From a virus: DNA of 64,000 nt. Under the pieces are notes generated by a model, which worked only from the letters and a program-made list of their open reading frames with translations, had not been told where the DNA came from and made no database searches. Below are positions 7,778 to 15,150 of this stretch, piece after piece. The first letter of the stretch is position 1. Every line of letters starts with the position of its first letter. The stretch lies in the IMG/VR virus record IMGVR_UViG_3300025013_000002, positions 18,562-82,561 of that record, one strand, 5' to 3'. Made by a program: the position numbers and the translations under genes.

Positions 7778-7999
7778 TTAAAATAAGAACCACTTTTTCT
7801 TGAAGTCCGGGCAATCCAGATTTCGGTTTTTACTCGGGTAATCCGCGACGCGCCTCAGGATCTCCTTGCCAGTTCTGGGGTCGTATCCGGTGCCTTCGAA
7901 GCAAGACAGGTGGGAGCACCTCTCGCCTCCGAAGTCCCACTCCCCAGGAGTTACGAAGTGGCTACATCGCTTGCAGACCACCTTCTCCTTAATTTCCAT
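7778..7999 (-). CDS. Zinc-ribbon protein, 73 aa
   Basis: CKRCSHF near residue 9, CSHLSCF near 28 and CPDF near the C-terminus give a CxxC...CxxxC...C site. A CPDF-type C-terminus with a CxxC start is a layout I associate with small phage zinc-finger proteins. Starts at ATG 7999 with GGAGG upstream; overlaps the upstream gene by 11 nt. Confidence 0.7.
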   Translation of the reverse strand: MEIKEKVVCKRCSHFVTPGEWDFGGERCSHLSCFEGTGYDPRTGKEILRRVADYPSKNRNLDCPDFKKKWFLF

Positions 8000-8240
8000 C
8001 TCCTGCCTCCTTAAATGGCCTGAATCCTGTCAGATTCAGGGTTTGCTTGTAGATTCTTCCGGTCGAATTGCAGTCTTTGCATTCGTAGTAGGTGATCTGG
8101 TACTCGTGATGATAGTAATCCACCAACTCCCTGTGCTCGTTCCTCCCTACTCCTGAACACCTCTTACAAAGCGCAAGCTCCTCTTTGATCAAGCCCTCTA
8201 ACGTCAGGTGCTTGATCGCTTCACGTAAATCCGTGATCAA
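7989..8240 (-). CDS. DnaJ-type zinc-finger protein, 83 aa
   Basis: Contains CKRCSGVGRN and CKDCNSTGRI, two CxxCxGxG-like knuckles about 27 residues apart, as in the DnaJ central zinc domain and small phage proteins that carry only this module. Start is TTG 8240, overlapping the upstream stop as TTGA with GGAGGG upstream. No J domain, so co-chaperone activity is not implied. Confidence 0.75.
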   Translation of the reverse strand: MITDLREAIKHLTLEGLIKEELALCKRCSGVGRNEHRELVDYYHHEYQITYYECKDCNSTGRIYKQTLNLTGFRPFKEAGDGN

Positions 8241-8464
8241 ATCCCAACCCTCCTCTTCCTCTTTTTCCTCAGTGATAACGGCACCACCAATTCAGGCGCC
8301 CCATACTTCTCCGTGATTTTTTCCTCAGGCTGAAACTTCAGAAGTTCCTGGTACTTGCGTGAGTACTCCGCACAGCGCGACTTCGTGCCCGTCTTGCACA
8401 TGTAGACGCATACGGTTGCATCCTTGGTCCCTCCGCATTTCAGGAGAGGACATCTCATTTGCAT
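8237..8464 (-). CDS. Cys-rich hypothetical protein, 75 aa
   Basis: Starts at ATG 8464 with GGAGGAG upstream. The N-terminal half has five cysteines (CPLLKC, VCVYMC, RC); the C-terminus is very basic (LRKKRKRR), suggesting nucleic-acid contact. Function unknown. Confidence 0.65.
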   Translation of the reverse strand: MQMRCPLLKCGGTKDATVCVYMCKTGTKSRCAEYSRKYQELLKFQPEEKITEKYGAPELVVPLSLRKKRKRRVGI

Positions 8465-8616
8465 TGGGTCTCCTCCAGATCAGGCAGTGGGCAATCTTCG
8501 GGGAACACGTCCCACTTGATACGATCCCCCGTTTCCACGCAGTACTCAAAGCCTGACCTCACTTCGCAGCTGGGGCAGAAAAGGCAGTTCAAAATTGAGA
8601 CGGTGTAGATTTTCAT
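8455..8616 (-). CDS. Small Cys protein, 53 aa (paralogue of 8712-8867)
   Basis: ATG 8616 with GGAGGCCAC upstream. MKIYTVSILNCLFCPSC.. and the ending DCPLPDLEET closely match the 51-aa product of 8712-8867 (MKIYTEEVWCCYNCPN..HCPLPDLEET). Six cysteines could bind one zinc. Lies just downstream of a helicase-tail remnant, so it looks like half of an old duplication. Confidence 0.7.
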   Translation of the reverse strand: MKIYTVSILNCLFCPSCEVRSGFEYCVETGDRIKWDVFPEDCPLPDLEETQCK

Positions 8617-8628
8617 GTGGCCTCCTTT

Positions 8629-8700
8629 TTAAAAACTTATGTCCAAGAATTTAGCTCGGTCGAAAGCCCGAAGCTGCTTGAAGTTAGACAGAATCTTATT
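8629..8700 (-). pseudogene. Remnant of DnaB-like helicase C-terminus
   Basis: An open 23-codon stretch ending in TAA reads NKILSNFKQLRAFDRAKF then LDISF. The end of the intact helicase gene (9593-10936) reads EPLSDFKELKAFDKAKF then TKISF. The spacing to the following ribosome-binding site is also alike. It has no start codon of its own and is read here as the decayed end of a duplicated helicase gene. Confidence 0.6.
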
Positions 8701-8711
8701 GGGTAGGGCAT

Positions 8712-8867
8712 CTAGGTCTCCTCCAAGTCCGGCAGTGGGCAGTGCCAGGCGATCTCGTTCGTGTTGGGAATGCCCTTTCCACTCGCAGAACAATAATCAG
8801 AGCCATAACCTTTGCTCAGATTAGGGCAGTTGTAGCAGCACCAAACCTCTTCGGTGTAGATTTTCAC
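8712..8867 (-). CDS. Small Cys protein, 51 aa (paralogue of 8455-8616)
   Basis: GTG start at 8867 overlaps the methyltransferase stop as GTGA with GGAGG 4 nt upstream. MKIYTEEVWCCYNCPNLSKG.. ends in CPLPDLEET, as in the nearby 53-aa paralogue. CCYNC, YC and HC could form a zinc site. Function unknown. Confidence 0.7.
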   Translation of the reverse strand: MKIYTEEVWCCYNCPNLSKGYGSDYCSASGKGIPNTNEIAWHCPLPDLEET

Positions 8868-9580
8868 GCAGCCTCCTCAATTCGCCTCTTGGCGATTTCA
8901 AAATAATTCTCATCCAACTCCATCCCGATGAAGTCTCGACCCAAGCGCTTGCAGGCGACCCCTGTAGTTCCCGAGCCCATACAGTTGTCCAGCACAAGAT
9001 CACCTTCATCCGTGTAGGTCCTCAAAAAATATTCCACCAACTCAACCGGTTTCTGCGTCGGGTGAACCCCGTTCTTCTCAACAGAGAACCTCAGGACGCT
9101 TCGTGGGTACCTTTCCACGCTCCCTCCTCCGGAGGAAATGGAATCCGCCTCAGCGTAACAACTGCCCGACCGTCGAGTGTAATAGGAGTTGACCGGCTTG
9201 TGCCCCGTGGTCATCTGCGGGTGATATTTTGGCAACTTCTTGTAGAAAATCAGGATGTTCTCGTGAGCCTTCATCGGAGCTTTCTTCGCATTCAGGTGGC
9301 CCGTTGCCGTGCCCTTCTCCCAAATCCATTCGTACCTGAGCAGCTTCAGGTTGCTGGCTCCGAGCACTTTGTCGAAAGGAGTCTGCGCGTGCAGCGCGAT
9401 CACTCCTCGATCCTTGATTACTCGTTCGTAGTGCTGCCAGAGCCGGTCCAGCGGGATTATCGTGTCCCATTTGCACTGGGTCGTTCCGTAGGGAAGATCC
9501 GCACAAATCATATCAACGCTTTTGTCTGGGACCGACGAAAGCAGTTCAAGGCAATCGCCTTGTATCAGGTGAATCGTGAT
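8864..9580 (-). CDS. DNA adenine/cytosine-N4 methyltransferase (beta class)
   Basis: SAM-dependent DNA amino-methyltransferase. Motif IV is ADLPYGTT (a DPPY variant) near the N-terminus; the SAM-binding motif I, LDNCMGSGTTG, is near the C-terminus, so the order is that of beta-class enzymes. HPTQKPVEL is the usual motif X lead-in. The conserved family start (IHLIQGDCLELLSSVPDKS) lies upstream of the first ATG (9511). The only in-frame region with GGAGGAGGG before it starts with ATC ACG ATT, so a non-standard start (ATC 9580 or ATT 9574) is likely. It would protect phage DNA or mark replication sites; target unknown. Confidence 0.85.
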   Translation of the reverse strand: MTIHLIQGDCLELLSSVPDKSVDMICADLPYGTTQCKWDTIIPLDRLWQHYERVIKDRGVIALHAQTPFDKVLGASNLKLLRYEWIWEKGTATGHLNAKKAPMKAHENILIFYKKLPKYHPQMTTGHKPVNSYYTRRSGSCYAEADSISSGGGSVERYPRSVLRFSVEKNGVHPTQKPVELVEYFLRTYTDEGDLVLDNCMGSGTTGVACKRLGRDFIGMELDENYFEIAKRRIEEAA

Positions 9581-9592
9581 AGGCCCTCCTCC

Positions 9593-10936
9593 CTAAAAAC
9601 TAATTTTCGTGAACTTCGCTTTATCAAAAGCTTTCAACTCCTTGAAGTCGCTCAGAGGCTCCCCCGGAATCGTTTTGTAATTCCTGAATTTCATGAACTG
9701 GTTCGTGACCGTGCCTAGTTCCAGGTCCTCCTTGTCGGTGACCATCGCGATTGCCAAGTCTGCGTCGTTGATGATGTTCTGAGAAAAGCGAATCTTGCCT
9801 TCTTTGGAGTCGAACTGCAGCGGCGTGATGACGATGCAGTTCCCTCTCCTGGCGAACGTCTTCAAGGCCTTGGACATCTCCAGGTACCTCTCCCAGCTCT
9901 GAAGTCCTCGGTGCCCTGCACCAGCCGGGATGATCGTGATGTAGTCACAAACATAAATCCGGACGCCCTTAGTGCTCCGCAGCAGTTCCATCTCCACCAA
10001 GAGGTCATCGAAGTTTGGAGCGTGGTCATAAATATAAAACCCCTCCGGTTTCCGCTCGAATCGCAGAGCCGCTTCCTGGATGAACTCTTCTTCTGATAAA
10101 CCCGCTTCAAGGCTCTCCTCCACAAAATTCACATCTGAATTGATGAAGAGAAATTTCAACTTAGCTGCCCTTAATTTCCCCCGCTCCTCCTTTGTCAATT
10201 CATCAGAAATAATGTTGCCGAGATCCACGTCCGATTCATGGGACCAGATCCTTGCCATGATCTCTTTCTTGCCCTGCTCCCAGCTCCAGTAGGCGACTCC
10301 CTCGCGGTACTTGTTGTACTGGTGGATGCCGATGGAGTGGGCTCGGGTCGATTTCCCCGTCCCGGTGTCGCCGCAGATCAGAACCAGCGAGCCAAGGGAA
10401 ATCCCATTTCTTCGGTCGATGTCCGGAACGCCGGTTGTGCGCCACTCGAAGCTAACATCTGCACCCGCAAGGGTGAGCATGTCGGAATTCAAAATCTCGT
10501 TATCGCCCGTCAGTAGGATCTGCTCATGCAACCCGCTAAAAAGAGCGAAGGCCTTCTCCGTGTCCCTTGCTTCAGCGGCGTGGGCGATATCTTGGAGTCC
10601 CAATAAAAGATGACGCATCTTCACCTGGTCCGTCAGCTCGGTCATTAGCATGTCGTCGGTCAAGCCGTTGATGTCCCGTTCCTGGATCTGATCCAGCAAA
10701 GCCATCAGGTATCGCTGCTTGTCCACCGTCGAGCACTTGGAAGCTACGTTGCTCCTGAGAACGTCCCAGCCGATGAATTGGCCTGTGTCCACGAAGAATC
10801 TCTTGACCAAGGTGAAAAGTTTAGCAAGCTCCTCGTTGCCGAAGTGCCTTGGAGAGAGCCTTACTAGAAGCTCAGGATTTTTGTCTTGAAGCACCTTCTT
10901 GAGCGCGTTGAGTTCCAGTTGAACCGAGGCGCTCAA
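9593..10936 (-). CDS. DnaB-like replicative helicase
   Basis: 447 aa RecA-fold hexameric helicase. Walker A GDTGTGKST (about 189-197) and Walker B IYVCDYITII (Asp about 331) are intact; the C-terminal region has the conserved MKFRNYKT strand. The N-terminal 150 residues are helical, as in phage DnaB/gp4-type helicases without a primase domain. TTG 10936 overlaps the upstream stop as TTGA; GTG 10948 is the alternative. It unwinds DNA ahead of the family A polymerase and works with the separate primase. Confidence 0.93.
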   Translation of the reverse strand: MSASVQLELNALKKVLQDKNPELLVRLSPRHFGNEELAKLFTLVKRFFVDTGQFIGWDVLRSNVASKCSTVDKQRYLMALLDQIQERDINGLTDDMLMTELTDQVKMRHLLLGLQDIAHAAEARDTEKAFALFSGLHEQILLTGDNEILNSDMLTLAGADVSFEWRTTGVPDIDRRNGISLGSLVLICGDTGTGKSTRAHSIGIHQYNKYREGVAYWSWEQGKKEIMARIWSHESDVDLGNIISDELTKEERGKLRAAKLKFLFINSDVNFVEESLEAGLSEEEFIQEAALRFERKPEGFYIYDHAPNFDDLLVEMELLRSTKGVRIYVCDYITIIPAGAGHRGLQSWERYLEMSKALKTFARRGNCIVITPLQFDSKEGKIRFSQNIINDADLAIAMVTDKEDLELGTVTNQFMKFRNYKTIPGEPLSDFKELKAFDKAKFTKISF

Positions 10937-11724
10937 ATTCGTACCCACCCAGTCGCAGGCGGGACATCAATAGTGTCCTCTGCGAGCTTTTTGAGACCAG
11001 TCATAATCGAATCTCCGGTCGTGTGCCTAATCAGAGGCTCGTCGTAGACGTCTTCGTCTGGCCGGGAACCGAATTTATCTCTGTCGAACCAACCAAGATC
11101 GTCCTTGACAGGCTCGTCGTAGGCGTCTTCGAGCCACTTCTTGGTCAAGGGAAAAACCACTTCCTTCTCGATGTCTTCCACGAGATTTTTAGGCTTGAAA
11201 TGCTCCCGGATGTAGGCAGGGCAGAGGCTCTCCGGAATCTCAGCCTTGTCCTCCACAGGTTTCAAGCGGTTGGTTGCACCGAGGTCCAGTTTTTCCTCAG
11301 AATCTTGCGTAGTAAGTATCGGGGGAGTAGACTTACTATGCTGGTTAAAGTCGGAGCAGTAGACGATATGAGCGTCGCATCCTCCATACTCCCCAAAGAA
11401 CGGGGGATTTTTGAGGGGAGGAAGTAGCCCTCCAGTCGCTGGAACATGACTGGTCGATTTGTCTAGCATCTCCTTCATGCAAGCCAAAAAAGCATCTGAC
11501 TTCTCCACAGCCTCCAAGTTGCTGATCTCCCTCTGCAAATACCACAAAGCCTTGCGAAGATCCTCCAGCGTTTTCCCTGAATCCTTCTTCCCCGCTCTCG
11601 AAATGTACTTCACGACGTTGCCGAGGCAGAAGCCAAGGTTCCAATTTTCAATAACTTTAATCGCTTCGTAGGTGTTGTCCTCGCCACCGTAGTGGCTCGG
11701 GTGGTTCACTTGCTCTTGGCTCAT
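10933..11724 (-). CDS. DUF3310 (SaV-like) protein with disordered C-terminus
   Basis: ATG 11724 overlaps the upstream stop (TAATG) and has GTGGAGG 5 nt before it. Residues 1-70 (VNHPSHYGG..YEAIKVIENWN..GNVVKYISRAGKK..LEDLRKALWYL) are the DUF3310 domain common in phage replication modules, of unproven function. Residues 75-263 are low-complexity and acidic, with AYDEPV and VYDEPL repeats that recur at the end of the 43625-44113 product. Confidence 0.85.
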   Translation of the reverse strand: MSQEQVNHPSHYGGEDNTYEAIKVIENWNLGFCLGNVVKYISRAGKKDSGKTLEDLRKALWYLQREISNLEAVEKSDAFLACMKEMLDKSTSHVPATGGLLPPLKNPPFFGEYGGCDAHIVYCSDFNQHSKSTPPILTTQDSEEKLDLGATNRLKPVEDKAEIPESLCPAYIREHFKPKNLVEDIEKEVVFPLTKKWLEDAYDEPVKDDLGWFDRDKFGSRPDEDVYDEPLIRHTTGDSIMTGLKKLAEDTIDVPPATGWVRI

Positions 11725-11918
11725 TAGTCCTCCACAAATTCGATTTCGTCTTCCGCTACATTGTCCCCGTACAGCTTGAGGCTCAAGACATTGCGAAGCT
11801 CGTAGGGGTACTTCACGGCATCCCAGCCCTCGACTACCTCGCAAACCGTCCCTTCCGGAATTCCGTGATCTTCCGAGCCCTTCACCACAACTACCCGATC
11901 TCCTACTTTAAATTTCAT
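11724..11918 (-). CDS. SH3/KOW-like protein, 64 aa
   Basis: MKFKVGDRVVVVKGSEDHGIPEGTVCEV.. is a minimal KOW/SH3-like barrel. First gene after the promoter at 11964-11992; its GGAGG lies 3 nt before ATG 11918. Function unknown. Confidence 0.75.
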   Translation of the reverse strand: MKFKVGDRVVVVKGSEDHGIPEGTVCEVVEGWDAVKYPYELRNVLSLKLYGDNVAEDEIEFVED

Positions 11919-11927
11919 CCTGCCTCC

Positions 11928-11962
11928 AATTCACTTCTTGATTTTTAATTCACATCTGAATT
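11928..11962. promoter_or_regulatory. Two motif A palindromes downstream of promoter
   Basis: AATTCACATCTGAATT (11947-11962) and the weaker AATTCACTTCTTGATT (11928-11943) lie directly after the minus-strand -10 box, where a bound protein would block initiation. Confidence 0.6.
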
Positions 11963-11963
11963 C

Positions 11964-11992
11964 AACTTAGCACGAGCCATGTGGCGTGTCAA
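11964..11992 (-). promoter_or_regulatory. Sigma-70 promoter, minus strand
   Basis: TTGACA (11992-11987), 17 bp, TAAGTT (11969-11964). It lies inside the last codons of the SF2 helicase gene; the TAA stop is part of the -10. It would transcribe the DUF3310, DnaB, primase and polymerase genes. Confidence 0.65.
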
Positions 11993-13316
11993 GAGAAAAA
12001 TCAGGGTTGCCAATAATTTTGTATCCAAGTCCTCGGTACCACCTCAGCCGATTGCCTGCGAACCTCCAGGCCAAATTGCCTCGGTCGTAGAGGTCGTAGA
12101 CGATTGGCGTTGGTTTGCCTTCTAGCGCCCTGACGATTCTGCCTACGAGTTGCGTGACGGTCGCTTCGTTGTTTGTAGGTTTCGAGAGGATCAGGACGTC
12201 CAACGAAGGAATGTCTGTGCCTTTGTCCAGCTTCTTGTCAGCAAAAACCGCCTGCACATTTCCCGAGGCAACCTCGTCCTTCAACGCCTGGTCCTGCTTC
12301 AGAGTGGTCGAGCCTACGTAAAGAGTAGCCGAGCAAAATTCACTCACCTTCGCATGAAGGTAGGTCAGCGACTCAATCCGGGCGCCCACGAAGAGCACTC
12401 GCCTTCCCCGCAGGACCTCCTTTTTTATTAGCTCGATGATAAACTCGTTCCGCTTATCGTTCTGCGAAAGCTCGGTCAGGATCTTCGAGAAGTCGTCCGG
12501 GTTGTTCGAGCACCAGGCAACGTCCGTGGGTAAAAAATGGATCTCCGGGATCATCGTGTTGGAGTCCTTCATCTCCACTGAAATGTCCGCGATCAAGTCA
12601 GTCAAAACTTCGTTCGAAAATCCCTTCTTCATCAGCGTAGCTGTGGTCCCAATCCGGTACTTGTTGTTGAGGGACATCAGGACTTTTTTGTAGGTGGTCG
12701 CCGCTGAAATCTGCATCTCGTCGCAGACGCAGCAGCCGAAGAGGTCCTTCATCTTTTTCAGGATCTCGGGGTTTCGATTCAAAAATTGAAATGTAGAAAT
12801 TACAACATCCGCTTCGAGATCCTTCTCCGACTTCAGGATGGCTGCGTCCTTGTTCCAGACCATCTTGAAAGCCTCCTGCCATTGACCGGCGAGGTTGCCT
12901 TGGTCCACGAGGATCAGCGTCTTTTTCTGGAGGTGGCCTGCGACCCAGGTGTTGACACAACTTTTTCCTGCTCCGCATTGTGCCTTGAGCACTCCGTAGA
13001 AATTTCTTTGGATGAACCTCAGGAACTCCCCGGAGGGGGAGGCTTGATGTTCTCGCAGCGTGAAGCCCGCATTCAAAACAAAAGGCTCCTTCAGCCCAGC
13101 CCCTTTACTTCTCTCATCAACCAGTTCCTGCCCAGTCAACACCGAGACCATCTTCAGCTTGGTTGAATTCAGAGGCAGGAAAGCAACTCCGTCCCGATAA
13201 ATATAATTTTGGATCACCTCCCCGTTTCGATTTTCGTGGCTGTACATCTTCAGGACTTCTAATTTTGTTGAGTCCTGAAGTTCAACTCGGGCCAAATTTC
13301 TTATCAGGATGGGCAT
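11967..13316 (-). CDS. SF2 DNA/RNA helicase (UvsW/RAD25-like)
   Basis: 449 aa; ATG 13316 overlaps the upstream stop as TGATG. Motif I AQCGAGKS, motif II DEMQ (in place of DEAH/DEVH), motif III GTTATL and motif VI QLVGRIVRA are all present, with two RecA-like lobes. An N-terminal segment (NGEVIQNYIYRDGVAFLP) resembles the damage-recognition-type leader of UvsW/XPB-like enzymes. A role in branch migration, recombination-dependent replication or R-loop removal is likely from the family; it is in the replication block. Confidence 0.9.
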   Translation of the reverse strand: MPILIRNLARVELQDSTKLEVLKMYSHENRNGEVIQNYIYRDGVAFLPLNSTKLKMVSVLTGQELVDERSKGAGLKEPFVLNAGFTLREHQASPSGEFLRFIQRNFYGVLKAQCGAGKSCVNTWVAGHLQKKTLILVDQGNLAGQWQEAFKMVWNKDAAILKSEKDLEADVVISTFQFLNRNPEILKKMKDLFGCCVCDEMQISAATTYKKVLMSLNNKYRIGTTATLMKKGFSNEVLTDLIADISVEMKDSNTMIPEIHFLPTDVAWCSNNPDDFSKILTELSQNDKRNEFIIELIKKEVLRGRRVLFVGARIESLTYLHAKVSEFCSATLYVGSTTLKQDQALKDEVASGNVQAVFADKKLDKGTDIPSLDVLILSKPTNNEATVTQLVGRIVRALEGKPTPIVYDLYDRGNLAWRFAGNRLRWYRGLGYKIIGNPDFSLDTPHGSC

Positions 13317-13498
13317 CAGTAGGTGGTCACCTTGGTGAGGGAACTTACTACCAAGGAATCTAACTCTGAACAGGCAAATCCCCTGCCCCACACCTCAATT
13401 TTCACTTGCAGCCCAAGCTCCTTGGCCTTCTCCAGCTTCTGGTTCAACACGAAAATGGCATCTCGGATTTCTTCAGCGAGCTTTTCTTCTTCGTTCAT
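13316..13498 (-). CDS. Hypothetical helical protein, 60 aa
   Basis: Starts at ATG 13498 with GGAG 7 nt upstream. MNEEEKLAEEIRDAIFVLNQKLEKAKELG is a likely helix or coiled coil, followed by a short strand-rich tail. Coupled to the SF2 helicase by TGATG. Function unknown. Confidence 0.7.
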   Translation of the reverse strand: MNEEEKLAEEIRDAIFVLNQKLEKAKELGLQVKIEVWGRGFACSELDSLVVSSLTKVTTY

Positions 13499-13773
13499 TT
13501 TCCCAACTCCTCCCTTTCCTTGTAAGCAGCGACCGAGACTTCCAGTGGCACCACCGGGGTGAGCATCTGTGGCGAAAATGGGTAGCCGAAAGTAAGCTGC
13601 CCGACCCAGATCTTCCGGTGCTTCATGAGGTCCGCGAGATCAGTGTCGTCCAGTTCCCAGCAGGTCCAGACTAACCCCGTTGTGTCCTTGCAAATCAGCG
13701 CAGGAAGATCCAGGTACTCGGGCTGATCCTTGCCTAAAATTACGTTCTGCCCTTTAAAACTCGTGGGTTTCAC
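13495..13773 (-). CDS. Hypothetical protein, 92 aa
   Basis: GTG start at 13773 overlaps the upstream stop as GTGA. The product (MKPTSFKGQNVILGKDQPEY..) has a compact alpha/beta look with WTCWELDDTDLADL and no known motif. Similar small phage proteins next to helicase genes are annotated only as hypothetical. Confidence 0.7.
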   Translation of the reverse strand: MKPTSFKGQNVILGKDQPEYLDLPALICKDTTGLVWTCWELDDTDLADLMKHRKIWVGQLTFGYPFSPQMLTPVVPLEVSVAAYKEREELGK

Positions 13774-13952
13774 TCCTCAAACTCCTTCGCGATAAAGCTC
13801 GCTCTGTAATGTAACTCCAAAAAATTGTTGTCTTCCGGGTGGTTGAGTACGTGGTCCATCAGCCTGTTTAAAATCTGGCTGAAGATTGGGCCTGGCTTCA
13901 GGCCCATCTCAATGAGGTCCGATTCCTTCAAGGCTAAGTCAGCGAAGTTCAT
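13770..13952 (-). CDS. Small protein resembling a CCA-adding enzyme C-terminal segment, 60 aa
   Basis: GLKPGPIFSQILNRLMDHVLNHPEDN matches the GxxPGPxxxxxLxxLxxxVLxxPxxN pattern at the C-terminus of class II tRNA nucleotidyltransferases, but there is no catalytic domain. ATG 13952 has GGAGAGG upstream. It may be a small helical RNA-binding unit; this is inference. Confidence 0.65.
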   Translation of the reverse strand: MNFADLALKESDLIEMGLKPGPIFSQILNRLMDHVLNHPEDNNFLELHYRASFIAKEFEE

Positions 13953-13960
13953 TTCCTCTC

Positions 13961-14119
13961 CTATCCCAAATACCTGTTAGGTGCAGCACCTCTACCCAAA
14001 TTCATCTGCCATTTCAGGTGGCCTCTGGCCCACCAGTCCTTCAACTCTTGGAGGGTAAAATTTCCGGCGAAGCACCCAACGCCCTTCTCCCTCAACCACT
14101 TGACTCGCTTGCCTCTCAT
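13961..14119 (-). CDS. Small basic protein, 52 aa
   Basis: MRGKRVKWLREKGVGCFAGNF.. is strongly basic and Trp-rich (ELKDWWARGHLKWQM). ATG 14119 with GAGGTAG upstream. Possible nucleic-acid binder; unknown function. Confidence 0.6.
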   Translation of the reverse strand: MRGKRVKWLREKGVGCFAGNFTLQELKDWWARGHLKWQMNLGRGAAPNRYLG

Positions 14120-14123
14120 TTTT

Positions 14124-14516
14124 CTACCTCATGCTCTGCACCAAGTTGTGGCTGCAGTAGCCGTTTTTGGCTACGCTGATCGCCTCGCCTGTTGAAATAA
14201 AATACCCGCCCAAATCCCAGTCCTTAACCAGGTCTCGCAAATAACCGTAACTGATTCCTAAAATGTAGGCAGCGTCTTTCCGCGTGTAGCCTTCCGACGC
14301 CACTTGAATAACGTCCTCTTTCGAGACGCAGCGGGAGCTGGCTCTGGTGTGAGGGTACAAGTGGGTCATGCCATTTTTACGAATCACCTCCCCGAAATTC
14401 CTTAAGCTAAGCCCCAACCTCTTAGCAGCAGCACGCTGGTTCAATCCAGCGACTCCAACGCAGTCGGCGTAGGTGATGCCACATTGAGGGAAGAGGATTT
14501 TGTTGGTGTTGGTCAA
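14124..14516 (-). CDS. Helix-turn-helix DNA-binding protein, 130 aa
   Basis: TTG 14516 chosen because GGAGG precedes it; the earlier ATG (14528) lacks one. Two HTH-like units are visible: LNQRAAAKRLGLSLRNFGEVIRK.. (about 25-47) and YTRKDAAYILGISYGYLRDLV (about 77-97). This is a double-HTH architecture typical of phage regulators or small terminase-like proteins. A motif A palindrome lies just upstream. Confidence 0.75.
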   Translation of the reverse strand: MTNTNKILFPQCGITYADCVGVAGLNQRAAAKRLGLSLRNFGEVIRKNGMTHLYPHTRASSRCVSKEDVIQVASEGYTRKDAAYILGISYGYLRDLVKDWDLGGYFISTGEAISVAKNGYCSHNLVQSMR

Positions 14517-14532
14517 AATTTCCTCCATTTCT

Positions 14533-14546
14533 ATTCAGATGTGAAT
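14533..14546. promoter_or_regulatory. Motif A palindrome
   Basis: ATTCAGATGTGAAT upstream of the double-HTH gene. Confidence 0.6.
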
Positions 14547-14549
14547 TTG

Positions 14550-14819
14550 TTAGGGCAAAAGGATTTCCATGTCGTCATCAGGGTGCAGAGGAGTCACCTT
14601 CAAGGCTCCTCTTCCTCCCAAGGTGTCGAGCAAATCCTCGCACCAGAGCCAACTCCTACGACGGCTTCTATACTCCTTCTCGTACCACGCCACCTCCCTC
14701 TCCAACCCTTGGTACGGGTTTTGAATTTTATCGTAGGGAAGTGGAGGGCGCTGAGCGTGAACATCAGCGACTGCTCTTTCCGCCACCTGTTTTCTTAGCA
14801 ACCTACCTGCTTTGCCCAT
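14550..14819 (-). CDS. Hypothetical protein, 89 aa
   Basis: Starts at ATG 14819 with AAGGAG upstream. Basic N-terminus (GKAGRLLRKQVAERAV) and an Arg-rich middle (YEKEYRSRRRSWLWCEDLL). No family recognised. Confidence 0.65.
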   Translation of the reverse strand: MGKAGRLLRKQVAERAVADVHAQRPPLPYDKIQNPYQGLEREVAWYEKEYRSRRRSWLWCEDLLDTLGGRGALKVTPLHPDDDMEILLP

Positions 14820-14833
14820 TTTTTTTTACTCCT

Positions 14834-15139
14834 TTATTTATACCTCACGACGGGCTCTGCGGCGTCCTCTTGGCACTTCATTGGCTGACTGGGTTGATCA
14901 GGATAACCTCCTTTTTGGTTAACCTGAATCACGGTCACGTTGTCCTCGAACCCGTAGTTGCCGTTGTCAGAGGTACTCGTGACCGCCAGAAATTGTAAGC
15001 CGAATTTGCAGAACGGCCTCACAAAAATTGTGGCTTGTGTTCCTCCCTTTTCGGTAGGCACGCGTCGAACCTCGGTCCCTGCCTGGGCTGCTCCAGCGCC
15101 GAGACACCAAACTATAAAAGCTGCTGCGAAAATTCTCAT
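14834..15139 (-). CDS. Predicted secreted/periplasmic protein, 101 aa
   Basis: MRIFAAAFIVWCLGAGAAQA is a textbook Sec signal peptide with an AQA cleavage site before GTEV. The mature part (about 80 aa) is strand-rich with two cysteines that could form a disulphide. An exported phage protein expressed with early genes; a role in envelope modification or superinfection exclusion is possible but not shown. Confidence 0.75.
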   Translation of the reverse strand: MRIFAAAFIVWCLGAGAAQAGTEVRRVPTEKGGTQATIFVRPFCKFGLQFLAVTSTSDNGNYGFEDNVTVIQVNQKGGYPDQPSQPMKCQEDAAEPVVRYK

Positions 15140-15150
15140 TTTTATTTCTC

